Source: Agrypnia vestita (lineage: Eukaryota; Arthropoda; Insecta; Trichoptera; Phryganeidae). Taken from it: a stretch of 64,000 nucleotides of DNA. Positions 34,489 to 44,870 of the stretch are shown piece after piece. The position numbers and the translations under genes were made by a program. The notes beneath the pieces were generated by a model. That model had not been told where the DNA came from and did no database searches. It was given only the letters and a program-made list of their open reading frames with translations. Where the stretch lies: positions 186,001 through 250,000 of the forward strand of contig JADDOH010023729.1 in assembly GCA_016648135.1 (NCBI GenBank), written 5' to 3'. Within the stretch, counting starts at the first letter, position 1, and the number at the start of each line of letters is the position of its first letter.

Positions 34489-35518
34489 CTTTATTTAATA
34501 ACGTTTTGTGAGTGATTCAGTGGTGTCTGGAAAGTCAATAATGTTGGTATAACTATTAGTAGACTCAGAATAAGGGTGACAATATTTTCAGATATACTGT
34601 ATTTGTAAATGTTTTAATTTATGTATTCCATTTAATTAATCCAGTGGTCAGGGTTGTATAAAAAACCATGCCGACATATCAATTTCAGAGAGTATGTCCG
34701 TAAACATTGAATTTGTAAAGAAGATCTCAAATAAATAAGTGCATAGTGTTTTAAAATATTTCCTTTTATCTGTCCACCGCTTACTCATTATACTTCCGCC
34801 ACCATCTTCTGACTTCATATACACTGATATTTTTTGTTTTAGTTTAAAACAGTTGATTCATCTACATCATCCCTCGCCACTTCGCACTTCGACTTTTGCG
34901 GCTTCTTTCTATCGCGATTTTTTTCTAATATTGTCATGTTTATGACTTTCTGTATAAGTTATATTTTTAAAAGTTCTTACTGCATTTCAGAATTCGTATT
35001 ATATCAAGAATTACGTATTAAAATAAATTTTTCAACGCCTGTAAAAATATTCGGTCCCAGCCACTCAAGAATAGTTTTATATTTTACCACTTTTATAAAG
35101 TCTCCACCCATTATCAGCTCTCTGATATGCCATACATTTTGGAATGGTGAGTTTCGTGTAAAGTTTAATTGATTGAAGTTTTTTGTTGTTATATAAATGA
35201 TTTCCCATCCGTTCTTATTTGATGGGTCGTAAATAGGTTTTCTATGCTCCGACTATGAAAATATTAAATGTATCAACAAAGAATTCTACTTTGTCGAAAT
35301 TCACTTATCACAGTAGAGTGTGGAATGGATTAGCCGCAATAAACGAAGGATTACTGTACTCGTAAATGTATTAATTTATTAATACCCCTTAAAATGCTGA
35401 CAGTGCAAATGTCATTTCAAATAACGAGCCTGAAAATACACTGTATTCGATTCAATTAATCCAGTGGCCAGGGTTGTATGCAAAACTATGCCTACATATC
35501 AATTTCAGAGAATATGTG

Positions 35519-36095
35519 TATAGAATATGAGTGACTGCGGGCAACAAAGTAAATGGTGCTCTGAAAGCCACTACTGCCAAGAAAAACCTGTCAAAAGAAG
35601 CAAGACTAGCGGTACATAATGGCGTTCTAGTGCCAACTCTAATGTATGGAAGCGAAGCCTGCAATTGCTAAAAAAGGAATGAAAGTGAACTGAATGAGGT
35701 GGAAATGCGGTCACTAAGGCGCTTGTGTGGAAAATCACTGGTCAATAGAGTGAGGAATGAACAATTTAGAAGTGAATGTGGTTCTGGCTGTAGTGTGGTA
35801 GACAGAATAAAAAAAGGAGTGCTGAGATGGTTTGGTCATGTAGAACGTGTCAACGAGGAAAGGATGGTTAAGAAAATATATGGGGCGAGTGTTGAAGGCA
35901 ACAGAAATAGAGGGCGTCCGCGAAAGACCTGGTATGCTAATTAATAGATACAAGTATTGGAGGATGGCACTGTTAAAAGTCTCAACAACCGTAGAGCTTG
36001 CATGAGAAGATGCATGAATGTAGCCAAAGCAAAAGTGATGTGCCGAGATAGAATATGGCATTCTATCCTCTCTGCCTAACCCTGCAGGAAACGGC
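35519..36095 (+). mobile_element. RTE-type retrotransposon, 3' part of the reverse-transcriptase ORF
   Basis: The peptide KKNLSKEARLAVHNGVLVPT, then LMYGSEACNC, EMRSLRRLCG, DRIKKGVLRWFGHVERV and NRGRPRKTW is the C-terminal region of an RTE-group endonuclease/reverse transcriptase. One stop after ACNC and one after TW show decay. The last 150 bp recur at 20840-20950 and, inverted, at 21238-21400. Confidence 0.75.
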
Positions 36096-36339
36096 GTGAT
36101 GGTTAGTCAGTTATATCTGTAAACTTTGAATATAAAAAGTTGTGATCTGAAATAAATAAGTGCATAGTGTTTTAAAAATATTTCCTGTTATCTGTCCACT
36201 GCTTTCTTTTTTCCCTTCCTTTCTTTCTATATTCCCAGCGCCATTTACCGACTTGATTTACACTGTTACAGTTTCTTTGGTTGTCTTATACAGTGTGCCT
36301 CATAGGTAGTAGCAAAAACTGAAAACTTGTAATTTGATA

Positions 36340-36715
36340 ATGAGTCAAAAATGTTCTGGCTTTTATCAATAGTTATGAAGATATGCAATATCAAAGTTTG
36401 CATTTTTTAAAAATATTTCTCGCCTTTTTTGGTAAAAAGTTGAACCATCATTACAGTGGGTAACTTATATCGATTATGAAAAATTCATTCGCTTCAATAT
36501 AGCGCAAATAAAATGATTAAAACCTTGTAAAAAAAATAAACATTTATTAAAAACTTGTATTAAAGCGAATGAATTTTTCATGATCAATACAAGTTACCGT
36601 AATGTTCAACTTTTTGCAAAAATTTTATCGTTGTCTCTTTCTATCGTAACTTTTTACTGCAGAAATATTTACGACAAACATTAACATTTTCGACTCTTTA
36701 TGACAATGCCAAGAA
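36340..36715. repeat. Palindromic MITE, family 3, copy 2
   Basis: The arms contain GATATGCAATATCAAAGTTT, AAAAAGTTGAACCATCATTA and ATGAAAAATTCATTCGCTT, with inverse copies across the centre near 36540. The sequence is related to the middle of 26671-27087. Confidence 0.6.
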
Positions 36716-36739
36716 TACTTGAAATTGTATAAGACACAA

Positions 36740-37825
36740 CAATACTTGCCCGAACAAATATAATATATTCGGACGTATTCTGAAAATACCAATATTGCTA
36801 TTTCGGTACCTTGACAGTTATTAATTAAAATTTGTGAATAACTTAACGTCTGTATATATTACAGGGCTATCTGATTGACTGATTTCATTAATTTCAAACC
36901 TGTCAAACTTAAGACGTCGACATTGACAGTATTACAATCTTATACAAGTTACAGAAATAGCAATATTTTTTCAGAATACGGTTGATTGAAATATTATGTA
37001 TATCATTGTGAAAAGGTTAAAAAAAACAAAGTTATATGTGTAATCATTGTATTATTTGATAATTAGGTGAAAAATAAAAAACTTATTATAAATCCAAAAG
37101 AAAATCGGAACATTACCTCTACCGAGAATGCCAATATTTTTATATACTAGTTGTTTTTTTATTATTATTATTTATCTTACGTATATAATATATGTACCTA
37201 TCACTTAAACCTCAATTAAAGAAATAATTCTTATTTAAAACATTTTTTATTTATCTTTGTAAAAAATAAGTGTGAATTAATCAAAAGAAAGAAAGAATGA
37301 AACTACAAATAATATTCATATAAATATCTCACATGAAGTAAAAAAAACCTTTTTATATATTTAAAAGATTTTCAAAGAAACTGATCACAATAAAAATAAA
37401 CAAAAGAAATGTTCATTGTTTATTTATCTGAGCCAAACACCTTCGTGCACTTAAATAGAAAATAATGTAATTACAGTAAATTATTGGTAATGTTTGTTCC
37501 AGTACAATCCTGACTGTTTGTTAAAATGCGGGGCAAGCGAATGATTAAAAGTCTAGATACAATAATAAAATTTGCAAGTCAGTAGAGTACGCGTTCATTT
37601 ATTTTTTTAACTATTACTTTTATTTTATTTAACCGTGTACTATACTTTCAGTAATGTAATATTAATCCTTTTTTAAAATTTTACTATAATTATTATTTTA
37701 TTATAACACATTATGTTACTTTTTGCCATGAGATTTTTAACTTGCTTCTATTGTTCTGTAACATCCAATGAATCATGTGAAATACTGTGTATTTAAATAT
37801 GTAAACAGGCAGAGCACCGAATATA
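36740..37825. other. AT-rich intergenic, nothing recognised
   Basis: No open frame above 60 codons with family motifs, no terminal repeats that pair, and no RNA gene signals were seen. Confidence 0.4.
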
Positions 37826-38533
37826 CGAGGGTAGTATTAAAACTTCCGACCTTAACGTGAAGATGGTAACACTGTCAATAAAGCAGGTACTCACCAATAT
37901 TTCAGCCATTTTGGATGCGCCGTTGTTGTTTGATAATTGTTTGAGTGAGAGTTTTGTGAAAATGGAAAAAATCAAGTATATCGAGCTGTCATTAAACATT
38001 TGTTTCTGAAATGCAATACGCCTAGGCAAATCAAAGATGAGTTGGACGCTCTGTTCACCAAATCGTGCTAAGCGACCGTCAAATTAAAGTGACAAAGATA
38101 GCAGAGGCTATGAATATGTCCAAAGAACCTGTTTGTCACATATTGAATCAAGATTTAGGCATGAGAAAGCTGTCCGCGCGTTGTAAGACGGCGCATCAAG
38201 ACAATGCGCCATCTTACATCTCAGCAGTTGCCATGGCGAAAATTTACGAATTACGGTTTTAACTGGTTGACCACCCTCCTTATTCACCTGTTCTAGCCCC
38301 AAGCGATTTCTTTTTGTTCCCTAATTTTGATGATTTTCTCCAAATGAGGCCATCACCTTCGTAAACAATTACTTTGCAGAGAAAGACGCTGAGTACTATT
38401 TGGACGGGTTAAAGAGGTGGGAGCATCGCTGGGAGAAGTGTGTAGACTTAAGGGGAGGCTATGTAGTAAAATTAAATTAAAGAAAAAACGTCTTGTCTCT
38501 TTGTTAGGTCGGAAACTTTTTAGACCACCCTGG
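37826..38533 (+). mobile_element. Mariner element, internally deleted
   Basis: Terminal repeats of about 28 bp (CGAGGGTAGTATTAAAACTT at the left; CCAGGGTGGTCTAAAAAGTT inverted at the right, both running on to TCCGACCT) are flanked by TA. Inside, a transposase begins at 37962 (MEKIKYRAVIKHLFLK). It jumps to the second DNA-binding helix (LSDRQIKVTKIAEAMNMSKE), then directly to the DNAPSY catalytic block and VDHPPYSPVLAPSDFFLFP. The total is 708 bp against about 1.3 kb for a full mariner, so about half is deleted and several stops are present. Confidence 0.85.
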
Positions 38534-38835
38534 TAGTCTTTTAATTTGCTGCCAAGATCCTCAGCAACAATGCTACTAGGCTATAAATTCTGTTAACACT
38601 ACCAAATAGTGTAAACTAAATTATGTATACAACAAACAAAATAATACATATAACTATTACAATGTCAATTTAACAAAAAAATTAAGATTAATTATCATAA
38701 GACGTCTGCACAGTCACGATTTACACCTGTGCTATTAATCCCAGTCAGTCTTCTAATCTCATCTCAGCTGCTTGTTGGCCTTGCGGTAACTGTCTGGGAT
38801 TGGCCCGGTTTGATGGATGTCTTTTTATAAAAACT

Positions 38836-39978
38836 CTACTTGTCGAGAGCTTTGGCAATATCGTTTAGCCTTTCTTTGGTTATTCTCGGTAACTGAAGAG
38901 CCAGAGGCTCATGGCCTACCGGTGGGCCATGAGAACCATACCCACGGCATCGCTCAAGGTAAGCGCGCCATTCCGGTGAATAATCATCATAAGACGTAAC
39001 CTTGGCCTCAGTTAAGTGGGGCGACATACATAAGGAAGATTTGCTCAGCATTGTGATTACGAAAGAGCCCAAGCGCCCCATATAAACTTCGTTATCTTTA
39101 TCCGAGTACATTTGTTTATGGATGCCAGTGAGAAACAACGAACGTACATGGAAAACTGCCGGGTATGTCATGACTGCTTTGTGACGATCGAGTAGAGCTT
39201 TGAAGTCAGAAACTTGGGGGCATAAGAGGGCTAGGTTTGTTCTCAGGAGTCTCTTAGCAGCTTCGTAGCATACGGCGAGTCTGCTTGTTCCTGCTGGCAT
39301 GCTTTTGAAGTATTCCTTGGCATTGTCGGAGAGTAAAATGTGTGTTGTTGCTAGGTAAGCTGTAGCTGGTAAAGCTGTTGCTATATTTGTTTGTAAAATT
39401 TTCTCAATTCCAGCTGTTTGAAGGATAAACCTAGTTGATGCCCAGTGGCCCACGGTGTGAGCAAATTTAGTTTTCTCTGTATCACTTACATCGGCTAACT
39501 TTGAGTCTAGGAGTTCCTTTAAAAACCTCGCTGCCTGCCCCTGCCCCTGGTCTGTGTGATGGCCAGTGGCCCAGAAGTTGGCCTTCGTTGCAATGATAAC
39601 GATAGTAGCTGTATGAATAGTTTCGTTTGTGATTGCCGCTTCAAGATCGGCAACTTCTATTATGTCAATACATGGTGAATCTGATTTAATGATGAAGTCG
39701 CCGCATTTTTCTGGATTAATTAAGTTAGCTGAATTAACGGTGCGACACAAGCCCATTGAGAGGCAAACGTATGCAGCAGATGCGTAATACTTTTGCAGAC
39801 CGCTACTTGCGAAGGTTTCCCACGCCCAGAGAACGCTATCACTAATCTTGCCATTGCTATAGATTATCAGCTTCTCGGCATCATTGAGATGTAGGTCTGT
39901 TTCACCTACCTCGAAAGCATGATTCAGTACTGGGAGTCTTACGGTAACAGACGTTTTTGGGGGTGGCGCAATATGTAT
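38836..39978 (-). CDS. Candidate endogenous viral element: nucleoprotein-like ORF
   Basis: This intronless open frame of about 380 codons has no resemblance to a host family that I know. It is rich in predicted helix, and a central block (KFAHTVGHWASTRFIL, later AVCYEAAKRLLRTNLALL and YPAVFHVRSLFL) has the feel of nucleoproteins of negative-strand RNA viruses, many of which are found copied into insect genomes. I judge this from overall pattern, not a specific motif, so it is tentative. The frame is open for 14 more codons to an ATG at 40018-40020. That extension is hydrophobic and ends in a perfect splice acceptor (TTTTTCAG before 39978), so I take 39978 as the likely exon start. No stop or frameshift interrupts it. 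Confidence 0.4.
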   Translation of the reverse strand: MHIAPPPKTSVTVRLPVLNHAFEVGETDLHLNDAEKLIIYSNGKISDSVLWAWETFASSGLQKYYASAAYVCLSMGLCRTVNSANLINPEKCGDFIIKSDSPCIDIIEVADLEAAITNETIHTATIVIIATKANFWATGHHTDQGQGQAARFLKELLDSKLADVSDTEKTKFAHTVGHWASTRFILQTAGIEKILQTNIATALPATAYLATTHILLSDNAKEYFKSMPAGTSRLAVCYEAAKRLLRTNLALLCPQVSDFKALLDRHKAVMTYPAVFHVRSLFLTGIHKQMYSDKDNEVYMGRLGSFVITMLSKSSLCMSPHLTEAKVTSYDDYSPEWRAYLERCRGYGSHGPPVGHEPLALQLPRITKERLNDIAKALDK

Positions 39979-40050
39979 CTGAAAAAGGATAAAATAAATT
40001 AATAGCTGGAGTGTTTTCAAACTATGACTTCTAGGCTAGGAATTATTCTC

Positions 40051-40952
40051 TTAAGGGGGGGGTAAGGTTAATTCGTACAAAAAAAGGCATGTTTTTGTGA
40101 ATTTTTTGTGACAACACAGTTAAAATCTCTTTATTAAAACCAATGGTACATTAAAGTATTTGAAGAATATTGTGTAAAATTTTCAAGACGAAATATTAAA
40201 AAATACGGCAATGGCAGCAATTATTCGGACGTGTCTCGGAAAAAAGTAGAATTGCGGTGTCCATCATAACTTGGTGCTAGATCATCTGAAATCAAAAAAT
40301 CAAAATTCATTCGATAGATAATAGGTTTTCCCAGGTAACGCTGGGAGGGTTTTTTGAAATTTCAATTTTTCAATTTTTTGGAACACTGAAGGGAAAAACG
40401 CGATTTTTTGCGAAAAATATCGGCTAATTTGTTATTAAAAAATAAAAATTAATAACAAATTTGAAAAAAACTCGACAGCGTTACCTCGTAAATTATGTAC
40501 AGAAATAGTGTTCAAAATTTCAAAAGGATCAGTGTAGTAGTTTTGAAGTTATGATGGACACCGACTTTGAAAACGTGAGATGTGGGGAAAACGTTTTAAA
40601 GCTTTGCACACTGTAAAATTCAAAATAAAACTCAACACTTATTTTATACTTACACATAATCGTCGATGCCATGTTCACACAGCAAAGAGCTTTAGTCATC
40701 AGCATCTTTTTGTCCTTGTCTAAGCAAAACTCTTCTAATACAATAGCACGTCCGTCTCAGGTGAGCGCGTCTCTTAGCTGCCCGAGCAGGTATAGAAAAT
40801 CAGTCTGGTATCGCTCAAATATTCACAATTTCGTCAATTTTGCTCCGATCGACTTGAAATTTTGACACAATATTCTTGCGATGTTATACATTCATTTAAA
40901 AAATTAAAAATAAAATGCAAAAAAAAAATTTAAAAACCTTACCCCCCCTTAA
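40051..40952. mobile_element. Non-autonomous TTAA element with G-run ends
   Basis: The ends TTAAGGGGGGGGTAAGGTT and, at the right, the inverse AACCTTACCCCCCCTTAA carry TTAA at both edges, as for piggyBac-type insertion. The 902 bp interior is AT-rich and non-coding. A short open frame at 40671-40865 has no family features. It lies just upstream of the nucleoprotein-like ORF and may have separated it from its first exon. Confidence 0.65.
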
Positions 40953-43070
40953 GAAATACCTACCTATCGGGGAAAGGTATGTTATTGGGCCATTTTCTGC
41001 AGTTCAGCCCTAATTCGTTGATTGTAATTTTAGTTGTCATTCTTAACACTAGGCATTATTTTTGAGGTTTTCCAGATTTCCTTTGTGTTGCTTTATCTTG
41101 CAAATTTATAGATTTATATAACTTTATTAATATGTAACATTTTTAAATTATTTCAGTACAATTTTATCTCCATAATGTTGGTTTTACACTCATAAGTAAA
41201 CATATATGTGTACATATAAATATTCCGTAACTAACTTTGATATCAAACACACGAAAATTAATTTTATGGCCGCGGCCTTTCAATTTATGCTCATATTTTT
41301 TAAAATTATTGTAAATAATCTTCAATGTATGCATTACTTTTGGATTAGAACAAAGGTTCAATCGAAGTTATCAACCTAAAAAGTTGTAATCTAATTTATA
41401 CTTTCTGTTATAAATAAATAATATTAAGGGGGAATAGCTACCTAGACATTTCGAAAAAATCGATTTTTAAATTTTTCATTTTCTTAAAGCTTGAAGTTAT
41501 ATGAATGTCAGGTGAAAATTTCAAGCAAAATGTTAAAAAAAAAGTTATAGTTGATAATAGTGGCATCCCTTTGTTGATTACGCGCCGCGCTACACGCTTG
41601 CCAGTTGGGCTCTTTCAAAATATAAACGTAAGACCAGTTTCTATTTTGTTTGTGAGGAGTACTTGATGATATGAGAATTCTAAGAAAGGTAGAGGACTTA
41701 TATTATGGACCTGGAATCAATGATTTTATGGAAGTAGAAAGATTTCGCGATATATTCATTGCTCTATTTTCAAATGCGTTTTACTCGAAACCATGTTTTG
41801 AAAATCGGTGACCAAAATATCTCGGCAACCACTGAATCGATCAATTTGAAATTTCTAGTGGTTATTCTATACATAATTATCTAGTCTTAGTTGTGGGTTC
41901 TTTTTTTAAATGACTTAGTTTTTTTTTATCGGTATAATAAACCCGAAGTTTTCCCTACAAAACGCTTTTTTCAATTCAAATGCCCGCCATTTTATCAAAA
42001 ATCTATAATTTGATAATATAACCTGTGTCAAAAATTAATTGTAGTGTCAATTTTGATAATCATTTTATTTTTTTTATTCCGATGATTACAGATGAAATGG
42101 AAGTAATCACCGCGGAGGACCTCTTTTTTTTTCGGCAGTCGACTGAACCCAATAACTTTCCGCCAATGTTGAATTTTTTTTTTGTAAAAAAATTGAAATA
42201 TTCTTAAAAGTATGTAATTTCATGAAGAAATGATGCCAGTACAATAATTTATATAGGTTTTCTTAAAAGAAATTCACAAAAATTGCCTTTTTTCGCGCTT
42301 CTTGTAAGCTCATCACCAATAGGACAGTCAATTATGTTTACGTAATTAGACTTAGCGCATGGTAAGTTTTGCAAACTGTATTTCGATTTTTAAATAAATT
42401 TGCACAATTTGTAAGCGTTGTTCTGGCACGAACTTATTTATGGTGAAATGGCAAAACAGCTGTCAACTGTCGCTGGAAAAAGTGTTGACAATTTGAAAAA
42501 CAAACCTCTAAAAAAAATAGTAGCCCATAGTTTTCTTAAATATCAGGGCCAAAAACGTTCATTGACTTCGTGTAAATTGTAGATTTTGAGTAATATAATT
42601 GCTAAACATTAGAACCAAAATTTATTGTCATCACTATAAGGCGATCGTCTCCCAAAGTGAGCAAATTTCACAATTTTTTCTCATATTTTCTCTTGCGCTT
42701 TTTATCACATTTTTGTATGACAAAGATAACATATTCAAATTTATTCACCGGGTTCCATATATTTAAAATACGAATATTTTATTGAAGTGACACAAACTAA
42801 AAAAAAATCAAAAAATTATTTAGATTTTTTAGATTTCAGCTGTTTAATTAAGGCACTGCGTATTGTGTCTTAAATACATTGCGTTTAGATTAGTAAATTG
42901 ATGAAATTTAAAAATTTTAATAAGTTTTTGATTTTGTTTTTATTTTTAATTAATAATATCTCTTCTTTTGATTATTGAAGTAAATAAAGTTGTCGACCAT
43001 GTAAAAAGGAAATGCCCTTAGGTTTTCACGGCCATTCAGGATCTTCTGTGTTTAGTTTTCTGGGATATTC
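40953..43070. other. AT-rich region; one unpaired element end near 41424
   Basis: TTAAGGGGGAATAGCTACC (41424-41442) looks like the left end of another TTAA-type element, but I could not find its partner. No gene was recognised. Confidence 0.35.
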
Positions 43071-43074
43071 TGCC

Positions 43075-43168
43075 GTGTATATCATATACATATACATATA
43101 TTATAAAGATATATATCTATATATACATATTATATATTATATACTATATATATATATATATTCATATA
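43075..43168. repeat. (TA)n-rich microsatellite
   Basis: Long runs of TATA/ATAC. The open frame through it is an artefact of the repeat. Confidence 0.8.
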
Positions 43169-43374
43169 TTAGCACACCCGTTATTATTTGGCGACCAACA
43201 TGGGTGAATATGCATCTAAAGTGGCGACCACCGACATTTGGCGACCGGTATACGGTCGTCACTTTATTTTCTGAAATTTTTAGTCGCCAAATTTGTGTGC
43301 AAGTGCATGGTTTTGAATATACCAGTTCCGGGGTCTGCCGCTACGCCGGTAGGCGCTAGGTGATATTCACGTCC

Positions 43375-43516
43375 TCGTATACTGTATTTCATACCTAGCC
43401 CTTAGAGGCGTCCGGGAAGGACGTATTCTGCATTTCAAAACTAGCCTTTAAGGGCGTCCGGGAATGACGTATTCTGCATTTCAAAACTAGCCCTTAGTGG
43501 CGACCGGGAACAACGT
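43375..43516 (+). repeat. Three-copy 46 bp tandem repeat
   Basis: Units starting about 43375, 43421 and 43467 share ACGTATTCTGCATTTCAAAA followed by CTAGCCCTTAG and GGCGTCCGGGAA. The spacing of the last two is exactly 46 bp. The array lies upstream of the LTR-like promoter segment and may be part of the same element. Confidence 0.75.
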
Positions 43517-44039
43517 TGCCGATTTGTTTATGAAATTTTACTCCCATTGAAGGAATGCGGCGTCGACGTTACAGACGTCCTAGCGAGCTGAAACATTTTT
43601 TATTGTGTTCCTCATGTGAACATCTATGGGAGTGATATGTTTTTGCGTGTCTGAAAGTTAGCTAGTGCGCTTTATTTGTGGTGACACACTTTGTCTGCCT
43701 ATTACGCAATTAATATCTATCCGACATACTTGAAAATATCACCAAAGGATGCGCTTGGTTGAGATCTATCTAATGGTATAACTTAGAATTTCGTAAAATC
43801 ATGTTTACTATTTTTAACCGAATTAAATGTAAATTAATTCTTGAAAATGCCGCGGTAAATCGGCATATTTTGTTGAATAACTAGGTAAATTCACTCTTGC
43901 GGTTCCAGTAAACGACATCATCCTATGGGCAAGACATAGATTGGTATAGATGATGTGTTAAAATCCCCGGGGGGGTGGCGTTTAATTTGCTATCGATTAA
44001 AATATTTAATTTTAATCCGCGAATCGGCACGGGAGGCCG

Positions 44040-44480
44040 TCATTTTGCGCTCCGAGCGCCCGGTGAATCGAGCGCGCTGATTGGTCGGCCGCGCTAGTCA
44101 GGGGGAAGCTTTCCGGACTGTATAAATATCGCGCCGGGCGGGCGAGTGCCTCATTCTGCTGGGAGCCTCTGCCGAGTACGCCTACTGGAACATTTTATTC
44201 TGCGTTTTACTTCACACCCTGCTTGACCCCTGCTTTTCTTCTTTGGATTTGGACTCTGGATTTTCTACTGACTTCTGCATTTGGACTTGGCTACGATTTT
44301 GGATTTATTGGACTTGTTTTACCACCTGAGGCGACGACTTGGCACGGATTCTGGACTTGGAGAATTTTCTGCGCTCTACACTCCCGGCCTGCTAGTACAT
44401 CGGCGGCTTCGGAAGCGAACTCAGCGGACCGCACCTGCTATTTAATTGTTTCCGTGGGGAACAATAGGTACTGCTGTATT
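44040..44480 (+). promoter_or_regulatory. LTR-like promoter segment upstream of the Crypton gene
   Basis: A GC-rich stretch holds an inverted CCAAT (GATTGGTC, 44080 area), then TATAAATA at about 44119 in GC-rich surroundings, and an initiator-like TCATTCT about 30 bp later. The sequence after it (CCCTGCTTGACCCCTGCTTT, TTTGGACTCTGGATTTT, CTTGGACTTGG) closely resembles the downstream part of the BEL LTR at 56500-56590 in style and words. It may therefore be an old solo LTR of a related element. Same strand as the gene that follows. Confidence 0.4.
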
Positions 44481-44870
44481 GTTATTATTTATTGATTTAG
44501 ATTTCTTTACAAATTTATAAAGGAGAATTTTTAAATATTTATTGTAATGATAGGACTCATAACTTTTTAAAAAGTATCTTTGTCGCAATAGTCGGCTTCT
44601 TTAGTAAGATTTAGTTTTATGTTTACTAAATATAGTAAAAATTACATATATCTACATAATACATTAAAATCACCCCCCATCCAGTTGCCGTGCTCTGAAA
44701 GATTATACATGATTTTATGTACGTATAGTGGTAATTTATTTTACAAAATAATAATCAGCTTTTTTTTAATCCTACGGCATGATTTAAAAGCACGGCGTAG
44801 GCTGACAAATTTGATATTTCCTCTCGATGCGATTATTAACATGGCTTACCTTTTTCTGTTTTAATTGTAG

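Noticed and set aside
40640..40700. Possible first exon (MASTIM, followed by GTAAGT) for the nucleoprotein-like ORF on the minus strand
   Set aside because: The donor is phase 1 while the acceptor at 39978 needs phase 0, and the candidate lies inside a separate TTAA element.
43012..43359. 115-codon frame through the (TA)n tract
   Set aside because: Low-complexity Tyr/Ile/Ser runs are an artefact of the microsatellite.
44223..44495. 90-codon frame with a signal-peptide-like start
   Set aside because: It falls in the pyrimidine-rich leader of the LTR-like segment, where TTTGGA-type words give hydrophobic residues in any frame.
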